From NCBI RefSeq assembly GCF_900102515.1, contig NZ_FMVS01000005.1, forward strand, positions 124,001 to 188,000: a stretch of DNA of 64,000 nucleotides, in the 5' to 3' direction. The position numbers were made by a program, and so were the translations under genes. Each line of letters starts with the position of its first letter. Positions within the stretch are counted from its first letter, which is position 1. Under the pieces are notes generated by a model. It did not search any database. It was not told the origin of the DNA and saw only the letters and a list, made by a program, of their open reading frames with translations. Source of the DNA: Butyrivibrio sp. INlla14. Its GTDB lineage: Bacteria > Bacillota > Clostridia > Lachnospirales > Lachnospiraceae. Below are positions 49,542 through 58,423 of the stretch, piece by piece.

Positions 49542-50864
49542 TCAGCTCTCGTAAAAGACCTGTGATACTGCAGCAAGATACTCAGGGTCCCTACTGCCTG
49601 CAGTCTCATATGGAGAGTGCATTGCAAGCTGTGCAAGACCAATGTCTACAGTGTTGACAGCCACCTGAGATGTTGAAATATTACCAAGTGTTGATCCTCC
49701 TGGCATATCAGAGCGGTTTGTAAAGCTCTGGTAAGGCACACCTGCCTTGTCGCACATCATCTTAAAAGTAGCAGCAGAAACAGCATCTGTTGTATATCTC
49801 TGATTAGCATTGTACTTGATAACTATTCCCTTATTCATAACCGGTCTGTTAACAGGATCAGCCTTATCAAGGTTATTAGGGTGAATAGCATGAGCATTGT
49901 CAGCAGATATCATAAAGCTCTGAGCCACTGCTGTGTAGTACTGCTCATTGGTTCTTCCAAGGCTCTCATTGATCCTTGTGAGAGTGTCCTTAAGGAAAGT
50001 AGAAGCTGCTCCCTGCTTGGTTCCACTTCCAACCTCTTCATTATCAAATACGCAGTGAACTGCAACATTATCAGAAGCTCCGGCATTCATAAAGCCTTCA
50101 AATGTAGTGTATACACACTCCTGATCGTCAAGTCGTGAGCTTGCTATATACTCATCAGACGCTCCCCATACTGTTGGCTTAACTCTGTTATACAAAAAGA
50201 GATCATGTCCTAAAATATCTCCAGCCTTTACACCTGCTGCCTTAGCGACAACTTCAAAGAACTTATCCTTGGCACTGTCATCCCCAAAAATAGGAAGCAT
50301 ATCCTTCTGGGCATTGTACTTGTATCCGTCATTAGCCTCCCTATTCATGTGAATTGCAAGAGCAGGAAGCATCAAAAGATCTTTATCTACATTTACAATC
50401 CTTGTTTCAGCCTTGCCATTTTTGCCCTTTACTATGAGTCTTCCAGCTACAGATAAAGGTCTGTCAAACCACTCAGCACAGAGCATTCCGCCATATTTCT
50501 CAACATTAAGCTTGATATATGCGCCTGGAACCTCCATCTCTGGATTCTCCTTGATCTTAAAAGAAGGAGAATCGCTGTGGCTGGCAATCATATAAAAGCC
50601 CTTGAAGTCCTTTTTAGGAATTCTGAAAGAAATAATAGATGAATCATTTCTTGTTACGAAATACTTGCCTCCCTTACCGGATTTGGCAGGCGCAAGCTTC
50701 CACTCTTTAGCCTCATCAAGCTCTTCATAGCCTTCTGCAACAAGTCTCTTTTTGAGATTGTCGATCACCTGAAAACATGTTGGGCTCTCATCAATGAAAT
50801 TCAGCATTCTGGCTGTGATATCTTTATATACATTATTATCTTTTGAACTTGTTTTCTTTGCCAT
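49542..50864 (-). CDS. M18-family aminopeptidase
   Basis: A 440-residue zinc aminopeptidase; ATG at 50864 behind TTGAGAGG. Ligands and motifs: MIASHSDSPSFKIKENPEME, ASSRLDDQECVYTTFE, HCVFDNEEVGSGTKQGAAST (catalytic Glu pair), MISADNAHAIHPNNLDKADP and a late His in LAQLAMHSPYETAGSRDPEY. It forms dodecamers and removes N-terminal acidic or neutral residues. Cytosolic, no signal. Confidence 0.93.
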   Translation of the reverse strand: MAKKTSSKDNNVYKDITARMLNFIDESPTCFQVIDNLKKRLVAEGYEELDEAKEWKLAPAKSGKGGKYFVTRNDSSIISFRIPKKDFKGFYMIASHSDSPSFKIKENPEMEVPGAYIKLNVEKYGGMLCAEWFDRPLSVAGRLIVKGKNGKAETRIVNVDKDLLMLPALAIHMNREANDGYKYNAQKDMLPIFGDDSAKDKFFEVVAKAAGVKAGDILGHDLFLYNRVKPTVWGASDEYIASSRLDDQECVYTTFEGFMNAGASDNVAVHCVFDNEEVGSGTKQGAASTFLKDTLTRINESLGRTNEQYYTAVAQSFMISADNAHAIHPNNLDKADPVNRPVMNKGIVIKYNANQRYTTDAVSAATFKMMCDKAGVPYQSFTNRSDMPGGSTLGNISTSQVAVNTVDIGLAQLAMHSPYETAGSRDPEYLAAVSQVFYES

Positions 50865-50941
50865 AATATACCTCTCAATCTGTACCACCTATAGTAATAT
50901 TTACACCCTTTTAAGTCAACAAAATCCATTCAAAGGCTTGC

Positions 50942-53248
50942 TCAGCCCAGTGTTGACACAAAGAGTGTGTATGCAGCTATAAGGGCGCAGACAAGAGCAA
51001 ATAATATTGAACCCGAATTAAACAGAGCTACCTTCGTCAGTTCTTTTGCAGGAACTTCATTTTCAGCTTGTTCAAAGCGTACATCTTTCTTTATGAAAGT
51101 ATAGATGATCGACACAATTCCCAGCGCAACCATTACGTAGCAAAAATATCTGTAGGCATCCGGAGCCAGCGGATAAATAATTGACGATGATGCGTTTATT
51201 GACATGTGCATTATAATAGTAAGAACTACGTTGCCTGTCCTGATATATACATAACCAAATACAAGTCCCAGGGCAAAGGCATAGAATAACTGATACAGAT
51301 TGCAGTGGAATATTCCAAAGGCAAGTGCTGAATATACTATAGCTATCGCCTCACCGTATTTACGTGTCCTATCGATAATGATCTTTCTGAAAATAAGCTC
51401 TTCAAATACTGGCGCAAGAATAGCTACCATTACAATTGCCAAAATATTATCGCCTGTAAGCAGATTTTCTATCATGCCATTATTTGCTTCTCCTCCTGAA
51501 ATAGCAGAAGCAAGCATATTGCTAAGGTATCCAAGCCCTATATCAACCGGGAATATTATACATAGAGCTCTTAAAAACTGGCCCTTTGTGATATGCCCCT
51601 TAATTTTGGAAACAGAATCGCCAGAAAATCTGGCCACAAGTACGAACAAAGGAAATGCAATCAGGTACACTCCAATAATATTTGTTATAGTAAGGAAAGT
51701 CGTATCTTCATATATAGAGACAAGGTCCTTATTTCCATTTGCAGCAATAATATGGGCGATAACACTTCCAATACTTCCCCCAAGGGTATTTGCTGCAAGT
51801 ATAAATATCAGCAGACCAAAGCCCATGACGGTATATGTCTTTTTAGCTTTGTCATAATTTGTAAAGTCAGTGATCGACTGCGCTTTTTCTTTTCCCGACT
51901 CAAGAGCCTGTCTACCTGGCTCGCCCTTTGCAGTTTCCGCTTTCCCTGTAATTGCTGAAACTATCTCTGCGAAAATCCCTTTAGTTCCTTTTTTAAAGAG
52001 CCTGTTCTTATAAACTCTTCCGATGAGAATAGCCAGCATCACTGTAAAGAATATCAAAAGTGCAAGATACAAAATATATTCAACAATTCCTATCCTTGCG
52101 CTGATCACATCACCTGGCAGGCAGAAAGCTGCTGTAAATGGAATCACCCTGATTATAGTCATTCCCGCCTTGGAATTATCAGTAATACGAGGCACATATA
52201 TTGATCCAAGAAATCCCACCAGCATTGTCATAAGTGACATGGCATTTGTCTGAGACAGTTCTTCTGCTGTTGCTGCAAAAGAAGCAAACAGGGCAGAAAC
52301 AAAACAGTAGAATAGAAATGCCACTAAAAGCGCTATGATAGCGAGTATAACAAGTACAAGGAAATTTCCTGACACGCCTCCTTCTGGCAGCATTTCCATG
52401 AAAAGAGAAATGATATTCCTATGATTTCCTCCAATTATTCCTGTAATAACGCTGTCGCTGATCATAAGTCCACATGCTGCACAAACTATCCACACACATA
52501 TCTGTATAAGTGCCTCCAAAAATGCAGCTGTGACCTTGCCGAATATAATTCCTGAAGGCCCTGTCAGTGTCAGTATATATTCCATAAGCTTGGAGGTTTT
52601 CTCGATACTCACAACCTGGCCAATACTCTGGCCATAGAATATTACTAGGAAATACAGGAGCATCATAACAACCATTGGAGCCATATAAGCCAAAATAGAT
52701 AGATCCTCCTCATCTTCTGAGTCTTCAGCCTCCAGCTCAGTAATATTAAGGTCACTAACTGCCATATCAAACTCATCCTCTGATATTCCAATGCTGCTTA
52801 TTTTGGCATCACTGATAGATTTAGAGAAGGCAACTGCAAAATCACCAGCATCTCCATCTCCCAGAGGGCTCTCCTTTGGTATATATACTACAAGCCTGCA
52901 GCCATCCTCATCTTCTGCGATATCAAGAACGAGACTTGTATCTGTACCTGACGCTATCTCCTCTGCACTCTTACCACTAATTACTGTAATATCAAGATTT
53001 GGATACTTATCCTGATGTTTGCTAGCAAAGCTATCTGTGTCTATAGCAAGGTTTGTTTCATTAACAATATATACATTTTCAAGTTCTTTAAGTGGAGCAT
53101 CATTATCAAACACCCCAGTAAGAAATAAGTTAGATGCAATAGCAGCTACAAAGATAACTATTCCCACTATTATAGTAGATGGAATAAATTTCGCTCCTCT
53201 GATTGCCTGCTTTAAAGTAAATTTACATATCTTAAGCCAGTTTTTCAT
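50942..53248 (-). CDS. ABC-2 permease fused to CPBP intramembrane protease
   Basis: A 768-residue membrane protein. Residues 1-430 are a NatB-like ABC-2 permease: one N-terminal helix, a large extracellular domain (60-195), then six helices. Residues ~470-740 form a CPBP (CAAX-type) protease domain with PVFEELIFRKIIIDRTR (the Glu-Glu...Arg motif), LAFGIFHCNLYQLFYAF and VVLTIIMHMSINASSS, all three metal motifs. Start ATG overlaps the upstream permease stop by 4 nt. The fused protease may process the exported substrate or signal peptide (inference). Confidence 0.87.
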   Translation of the reverse strand: MKNWLKICKFTLKQAIRGAKFIPSTIIVGIVIFVAAIASNLFLTGVFDNDAPLKELENVYIVNETNLAIDTDSFASKHQDKYPNLDITVISGKSAEEIASGTDTSLVLDIAEDEDGCRLVVYIPKESPLGDGDAGDFAVAFSKSISDAKISSIGISEDEFDMAVSDLNITELEAEDSEDEEDLSILAYMAPMVVMMLLYFLVIFYGQSIGQVVSIEKTSKLMEYILTLTGPSGIIFGKVTAAFLEALIQICVWIVCAACGLMISDSVITGIIGGNHRNIISLFMEMLPEGGVSGNFLVLVILAIIALLVAFLFYCFVSALFASFAATAEELSQTNAMSLMTMLVGFLGSIYVPRITDNSKAGMTIIRVIPFTAAFCLPGDVISARIGIVEYILYLALLIFFTVMLAILIGRVYKNRLFKKGTKGIFAEIVSAITGKAETAKGEPGRQALESGKEKAQSITDFTNYDKAKKTYTVMGFGLLIFILAANTLGGSIGSVIAHIIAANGNKDLVSIYEDTTFLTITNIIGVYLIAFPLFVLVARFSGDSVSKIKGHITKGQFLRALCIIFPVDIGLGYLSNMLASAISGGEANNGMIENLLTGDNILAIVMVAILAPVFEELIFRKIIIDRTRKYGEAIAIVYSALAFGIFHCNLYQLFYAFALGLVFGYVYIRTGNVVLTIIMHMSINASSSIIYPLAPDAYRYFCYVMVALGIVSIIYTFIKKDVRFEQAENEVPAKELTKVALFNSGSILFALVCALIAAYTLFVSTLG

Positions 53249-54609
53249 GCGATCACCTGCTTTTTCATAAGTGCTATCAAGTCTTTAGCCCTAATACGTT
53301 TTCCCTGGTACAGAAGCATTGATTCATAAACCGCTGCCGCCAGTACAAAGGCTATAACCACTGTGATAATAAGAACTACCAGAGCTATAATTCCTGTAAT
53401 CATTCCCACTTTTCCTGTAAGGATAAGTGCCGGAGTCAGAAAAGCTCCTGTCAGAGGAAATATAGTACAGAAATTCTGAAAAGTTCCAACACCACCTGAA
53501 CTTAGCATCATTATTACCAGGAACATGTCTGCATAAACACAAATGACCATCACAAAGCTATAGAGCTTATAGGCATCCTGAAGTTCCTCTAGCTTTGAAA
53601 CGCTTGCTCCTGTCAAAGCTCCGATGATTGTATAAAGAGCTATTCCTGCTACAAAATATAAAACAACAATGATAAGCTTAGAAAATGTGATAGTCTCCCA
53701 CATTGATGAGATTACGACCACATTATCAGATGCGCTCTCAGAAACTGACTCTCCTGCTATCAGAAAAACGCACACAAGCTGCGACAAGAAATAACTTGCA
53801 TAGGATGCAAATGCCATTATCACACTCTCAAGCAGCCTTGCAGCGATCTTACCAGACAGTAATGAAAGTGGTCTTGTACCTGTCAAAAGAAATTCAATAA
53901 CCCTTGATGATTTCTCAGTAGCTATAGAAGTTGCGACATTGCCAACTGACATGTTTATAAACATGAAAACAATCATAAGGCCTGCCAGCACTACGAAATA
54001 ATCCTCGTAAGAAATCCTGCTTCCATCCTCAGAAAAAGAGCCGTCCTTATTGGCCTTCATGATAGTAATACTGATATCTTCAGAGAGATATTCATATTCC
54101 TCTTCACTGACATTCAAGCTCCTTAGGACTTCCTGCCTATAGAAATCCTGATAATCTTCTTCAAATGTCTTAAGATCCTGATCACTAATCTCAGATTTGG
54201 ATGAATGTACAATAGTTATGTTAAAACCTTTCTCACTGTCATATTCAGTTCTTATAATAAGACTATTGTCTTTCTTATTTTGCAGATTATTGACTGCTTC
54301 TGAATAAGATAGACTGCTCTCTGTTATAAAAGAAACCTCTCTGTACTTATCTTTGCTTCCAAGCTGTCCATAATCCGCAGACAGCCCTGTCTCATCATAG
54401 ATGTAGACTTCTTCTATAGCTGATAAAAGCTTGTCATTAACTGCATTATCATCGCCTTTGATTTTTCCTATTAACAGCATTATCGGCATTGTCAAAAATG
54501 CCACCGCGCATAGTATTGCAATAAAGACCTTAAAGCCTGTCTTCTGAATGCCTGTCATAAACTCAAACATAAAGACCTGCTTAAAGCCCCTGAATTCACT
54601 TTTATTCAC
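53245..54609 (-). CDS. ABC-2 type permease, NatB-like
   Basis: A 454-residue permease. N-terminal helix (FKVFIAILCAVAFLTMPIML), a large external domain (residues 55-215), then membrane helices including VLAGLMIVFMFINMSVGNVA and ATEKSSRVIEFLLTGTRPLS, the NatB-type conserved block. It pairs with the ATPase upstream, overlapping it by 8 nt, and with the second permease-protease. Two unequal permeases suggest a heterodimer. Confidence 0.87.
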   Translation of the reverse strand: MNKSEFRGFKQVFMFEFMTGIQKTGFKVFIAILCAVAFLTMPIMLLIGKIKGDDNAVNDKLLSAIEEVYIYDETGLSADYGQLGSKDKYREVSFITESSLSYSEAVNNLQNKKDNSLIIRTEYDSEKGFNITIVHSSKSEISDQDLKTFEEDYQDFYRQEVLRSLNVSEEEYEYLSEDISITIMKANKDGSFSEDGSRISYEDYFVVLAGLMIVFMFINMSVGNVATSIATEKSSRVIEFLLTGTRPLSLLSGKIAARLLESVIMAFASYASYFLSQLVCVFLIAGESVSESASDNVVVISSMWETITFSKLIIVVLYFVAGIALYTIIGALTGASVSKLEELQDAYKLYSFVMVICVYADMFLVIMMLSSGGVGTFQNFCTIFPLTGAFLTPALILTGKVGMITGIIALVVLIITVVIAFVLAAAVYESMLLYQGKRIRAKDLIALMKKQVIA

Positions 54610-55585
54610 TTACGATATCCTCCGCCTTATCACTTGCCGAATCTTCAGTATCTGCATTCTGACCTGCTCCAACACTTTCAATGAATATCTCGTGAAGGGA
54701 AGGCTCTCTAAGTTCAAATCTCACAACGTTTTTATTTTCTTCGCATAACTGCTTTAGCAGATTTCTTGCTTCAGACTCATTTTTTACCTTAAGCTGAACT
54801 CCGGCAGGAGTATCGTTTACCACCTTGATTCCCAGTGTCTTTATATTATCTGAAATATCTTCATCGCACTTAACAAAGAGGTTAACTCTTCCGTATGACT
54901 TCTTGATCTCATTAAGATTACCTGAAACTACTGCTTTTCCTCTTGTGAGTATTGTGATATCCTCACAGAATTCCTCAATTACTGGCATCTGATGAGATGA
55001 CATGATGATATATTTCTTTTTATCAATTTCTTCATGAATAACACTCTTGAAAAGATCTGTATTAACCGGATCAAGTCCTGAAAGGGGCTCATCCAGGATA
55101 AGGAATTCAGGGTCAGAAATAAGGGCCGCCATGAGCTGGATCTTCTGCTGGTTACCTTTAGACATCTGCTCTGCAAGAGTTGGCTTAAACTTTTTACCAA
55201 GCTTTCTCTCAGGGAAAAGATATTCTGTAACCTTAAGTCTGTCTCCCCAGTATTTGATTCTGTCCATTGCTACATCTGCAGATAATCCCTTAAGAGAAGC
55301 AAAGTACATAAGCTGATCCATTATAGGATATTTAGGGTAAAGGCCTCTCTCCTCTGCAAGATATCCCACATTAACCTTTCTAGTATCAAAGTTCTCACCA
55401 TTTAACAGCACTTCTCCATGATCCTTGGCAAGAATCCCCAGGATCATACGGATTGAAGTTGACTTACCTGCTCCATTTGTTCCAAGAAGGGCATATACAC
55501 CCGGCTCCCTAAGCTCAAATGAAAGATCTTCAACCGCCTGTTTTTCTCCAAATTTCTTTTGTAAATGTTTTACTTCAAATGACAT
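54602..55585 (-). CDS. ABC transporter ATPase, NatA-like
   Basis: A 327-residue ATPase: Walker A YALLGTNGAGKSTSIRMILG, signature QMSKGNQQKIQLMAALIS (deviating from LSGGQ), Walker B PEFLILDEPLSGLDPVN and the switch HQM. The C-terminal DUF4162 stretch spans ~230-310. Likely exports Na+, drug or peptide with the two permeases. First gene of the operon; a plus-strand GH105 gene lies divergently upstream. Confidence 0.92.
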   Translation of the reverse strand: MSFEVKHLQKKFGEKQAVEDLSFELREPGVYALLGTNGAGKSTSIRMILGILAKDHGEVLLNGENFDTRKVNVGYLAEERGLYPKYPIMDQLMYFASLKGLSADVAMDRIKYWGDRLKVTEYLFPERKLGKKFKPTLAEQMSKGNQQKIQLMAALISDPEFLILDEPLSGLDPVNTDLFKSVIHEEIDKKKYIIMSSHQMPVIEEFCEDITILTRGKAVVSGNLNEIKKSYGRVNLFVKCDEDISDNIKTLGIKVVNDTPAGVQLKVKNESEARNLLKQLCEENKNVVRFELREPSLHEIFIESVGAGQNADTEDSASDKAEDIVSE

Positions 55586-55697
55586 TAATAAATCTCCCTA
55601 ACAATACTTTAAAACACCACGTTACAAGATTTGATTTTATCAGACCACGTCTATATTTCCTATCATTTATAGCAAATATCTTCTCAAAAAATTCATA

Positions 55698-55727
55698 TTG
55701 GATAAAAATGCTGATATATGCTAAAAT
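55698..55727 (+). promoter_or_regulatory. Promoter of the GH105 gene
   Basis: TTGGAT (55698-55703) and TAAAAT (55722-55727), spacer 18 nt. The -10 box overlaps the operator palindrome at 55725-55742. Confidence 0.7.
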
Positions 55728-55742
55728 GTAAGCACTTACATT
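55725..55742. promoter_or_regulatory. LacI-type operator of the GH105 gene
   Basis: AATGTAAGCACTTACATT, arms AATGTAA / TTACATT around GCAC. It matches the pectinase operator in both arms, differing only in the centre, and overlaps the -10 box. Confidence 0.75.
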
Positions 55743-55786
55743 TGAGTAATTTTTCTGTTTAAACAACTATCACGAATGGAGTTATT

Positions 55787-56935
55787 ATGACAAGAGAAGA
55801 AACCTTCAAGATGCTGAGCGAATATGTTGATTTCCTTCTTGAGAAATCTGACGCTGAGCACCCTTACTGGAACATTGAAAATGTCCTTAGTGGCAAGCCT
55901 AACAAATGGAACTATATTGACGGCTGCATGATCACTGCTGTCCTTTCTCTTTACGAGATGACCGGGGATCAGAAATATCTTGATTTTGCTGATAAATTTG
56001 TGGGATGGTTTGTTCAGGACGACGGTTCTATCAAGACCTATAGTACTGAAGAATACAACCTTGATAATATTAATCCATCCAAGAACCTCTTCAAATTATA
56101 TGATCTTACTGGCAAAGAAAAGTACAGGAAAGCCATGGATACTGTAAGAGCGCAGCTGGATACAATGCCTCGTACAAACGCCGGCAACTTCTGGCACAAG
56201 AATATCTATCCATATCAGGTATGGCTTGATGGCATGTATATGGCTCAGCCTTTCTACATGGAATATGAGCGCCGCTACAACAAGATGCAGGGCTGTCTTG
56301 ACTCTTTCAAGCAGTTCAAGAATGTTGAAGCCCTTATGAAGGATGAAAAGACAGGTCTTTATTACCACGGCTATGATGAGAGCCGCGATATGTACTGGGC
56401 TGACAAGGAAACTGGCTGTAGCCCTAACTTCTGGCTCCGTGCCCTTGGCTGGTTTACTGTTGCTCTTGTGGACACAGCAGAAGCAATGGATGAATCAATG
56501 TACTACGAGTACAGATACCTTCAGACAATGCTAAAAAACCTTGCTGATTCACTTATTCCTTTCCAGGATGAAAGCGGTATGTTCTACCAGGTTGTAGATA
56601 AAAAAGATGACCCTAGAAACTACCTTGAGACTTCTGGAACAGCCCTTATCGCCTACGGACTCCTTAAGGGCGTACGACTTGGATATCTTCCAAAGAGATT
56701 CGAAGACGTTGCCATGAAGGCTTTTGATGGCATTACAGAAAAATACTTATCCCGCAATGAGGATGGTTCACCAAAGCTTGGTGGAATATGCCTTGTAGCT
56801 GGACTTGGCGGAGCCCAGCACAGGGACGGCTCTCTTGAATACTACTTCTCAGAGCCCGTTGTAGAAAACGAAGCCAAGGGTGTTGCACCACTCATCCTTG
56901 CTTACACAGAAATCCTTCGCCGCAGCGATAAGTAA
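55787..56935 (+). CDS. GH105 unsaturated rhamnogalacturonyl/galacturonyl hydrolase
   Basis: A 382-residue cytosolic (alpha/alpha)6-barrel enzyme removing the unsaturated uronic acid left by lyases. The catalytic Asp is in VWLDGMYMAQPFYMEYER; further marks are NFWHKNIYPYQ, WADKETGCSPNFWLRALGWF and GGICLVAGLGGAQHRDGSLE with the late barrel turn YFSEPVVENEAKGVAPLIL. The only plus-strand chromosomal gene here, controlled by its own operator. It acts after the PL9 lyase in the pectin route. Confidence 0.93.
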   Translation: MTREETFKMLSEYVDFLLEKSDAEHPYWNIENVLSGKPNKWNYIDGCMITAVLSLYEMTGDQKYLDFADKFVGWFVQDDGSIKTYSTEEYNLDNINPSKNLFKLYDLTGKEKYRKAMDTVRAQLDTMPRTNAGNFWHKNIYPYQVWLDGMYMAQPFYMEYERRYNKMQGCLDSFKQFKNVEALMKDEKTGLYYHGYDESRDMYWADKETGCSPNFWLRALGWFTVALVDTAEAMDESMYYEYRYLQTMLKNLADSLIPFQDESGMFYQVVDKKDDPRNYLETSGTALIAYGLLKGVRLGYLPKRFEDVAMKAFDGITEKYLSRNEDGSPKLGGICLVAGLGGAQHRDGSLEYYFSEPVVENEAKGVAPLILAYTEILRRSDK

Positions 56936-56960
56936 ATAATTTAGCCTTAAATATGTAAAT

Positions 56961-57002
56961 AACGCGCATACCTTTGTGATCCTTCACATTGATATGCGCG
57001 TT
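56961..57002. terminator. Bidirectional terminator between GH105 and the L7/L12-domain gene
   Basis: AACGCGCATA / TATGCGCGTT, a 10-bp stem with a 22-nt loop followed by TTTTTC, placed between convergent genes. Confidence 0.87.
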
Positions 57003-57013
57003 TTTCATTATCT

Positions 57014-58381
57014 TTATTTTATTGTCACATTGGCTCCCAATGTTTCCAATTCATCTCTAAGTTTCTGAGCTTCTATAAGTGAACTTATCTGTGTCACCTC
57101 AGATGGTGCAGCCTCCACAAGCTCTTTTGCCTCTTTAAGTCCAAGTCCTGTGGCTTCGCGGACGCTCTTTATGACACGTACCTTATTATCTCCAACATCA
57201 TTTATCACAACGCTATAATTATCTCTGAACATTTTTGATAACTTCTCAAACTGCGGTTTATAGCTATAGTACTCATATGTGTAGCTGTCCCCATTTTCTA
57301 TTCCGGACCAGGTAGAATCTGTAAAGGTCACAGTTGGATTATGGTCCTCAAACGTAATGATACCAGAAATAGGGTTTCCAGCAGCATCAGTTGCTGTAAA
57401 CTCAATGCCCTCATCAGTAAGAGTCCCAAGTCCGTCAGTTATGGATGTAAGCCTGAAAATACCTATCTGGACTATGTAGTCCCTTCCATTTCTGGCGATG
57501 CAAAGATTAGGATCACCAACCTCAGTGTCAGTATATTCTCCCTCGTAATCACTTTTCCTTATTTCGCTTTTTATCTCTTCAAATTTACAAGCTGTTATCT
57601 CCTCATCTTTGAAGTAAAATGTAGCATTCTCATCATCGTATGTATCTGTCTCGCTAAAGGCTTCTAGCTTAAAGCTTTCCGTAATATTGCCATTTTCATC
57701 ATATGAATTAAAACAGTAGATCAGCCTCCCCTGGTGAGATGTATCAGTATGAAGAATATAGGCTCTTCCTTCATAATAACAGTACTCTAAAGCTGACGCT
57801 GATCCTTCGCCTTCTGCCATTACAAAAACCTGGCCATCACGTGCATCAAAATAGTATCCGCCATAGGGGCCACCCATAAGAAGTTCATTTTCTCCATCAT
57901 TATCAAGATCTGCTCTTCCCAAAATGTAATGATAGGAAAAGTAATCATTCGGATCTTGGCAGATATCTGAAATATAAAAAGGTTTACTCTCAGTGTGCAT
58001 TGGGTTTATAGCAGTGACTTCATTATTGATAAACATATCAAGGAGCTTTTCATTGTCAGATTTGTAATCTGAAAAGAGCATCTCTCTTAACCCGTTTTCG
58101 TTACCTTTTTCATCCACTTCTTCTACTGAGGCTTCTATCGACGCTTCAGCTGATGCTTCTTTCGACGCTTCTTCCTGTGCAATATCCTTTTGTGAAGCTT
58201 CTGCAGTACTTTCTTCTACCTCCTCTAAACTTTCATTCGATGCACTGCCTGTTGCACTTACTTCTTGTACTGGGCTCTCCGAAGCAAATTTATTTGCTGC
58301 ACAGATGTCCCAATACCAGCCTCCAGCAAAAATAACGATAACAAGGATAACCCCCATTATCTTCCAAACCCTGTTTTTCAT
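57014..58381 (-). CDS. Membrane-anchored protein with L7/L12-like C-terminal domain
   Basis: A 455-residue protein: a short basic start, one hydrophobic helix (IMGVILVIVIFAGGWYW), an acidic Glu/Ser/Ala linker (35-95), a mixed alpha/beta middle (100-385) with an EF-hand-like DLDNDGENELLMGG loop, and a last ~65 residues matching ribosomal L7/L12 C-terminal domains (KVRVIKSVREATGLGLKEAK, then ELVEAAPSEV and a LRDELETLGANVTIK end). The helix should place the L7/L12-like domain outside the membrane. Role unknown; a protein-binding module is likely. Confidence 0.8.
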   Translation of the reverse strand: MKNRVWKIMGVILVIVIFAGGWYWDICAANKFASESPVQEVSATGSASNESLEEVEESTAEASQKDIAQEEASKEASAEASIEASVEEVDEKGNENGLREMLFSDYKSDNEKLLDMFINNEVTAINPMHTESKPFYISDICQDPNDYFSYHYILGRADLDNDGENELLMGGPYGGYYFDARDGQVFVMAEGEGSASALEYCYYEGRAYILHTDTSHQGRLIYCFNSYDENGNITESFKLEAFSETDTYDDENATFYFKDEEITACKFEEIKSEIRKSDYEGEYTDTEVGDPNLCIARNGRDYIVQIGIFRLTSITDGLGTLTDEGIEFTATDAAGNPISGIITFEDHNPTVTFTDSTWSGIENGDSYTYEYYSYKPQFEKLSKMFRDNYSVVINDVGDNKVRVIKSVREATGLGLKEAKELVEAAPSEVTQISSLIEAQKLRDELETLGANVTIK

Positions 58382-58423
58382 AACTTTTCTCCTCTGTACT
58401 TATTACATTTAATTATCTGATGA

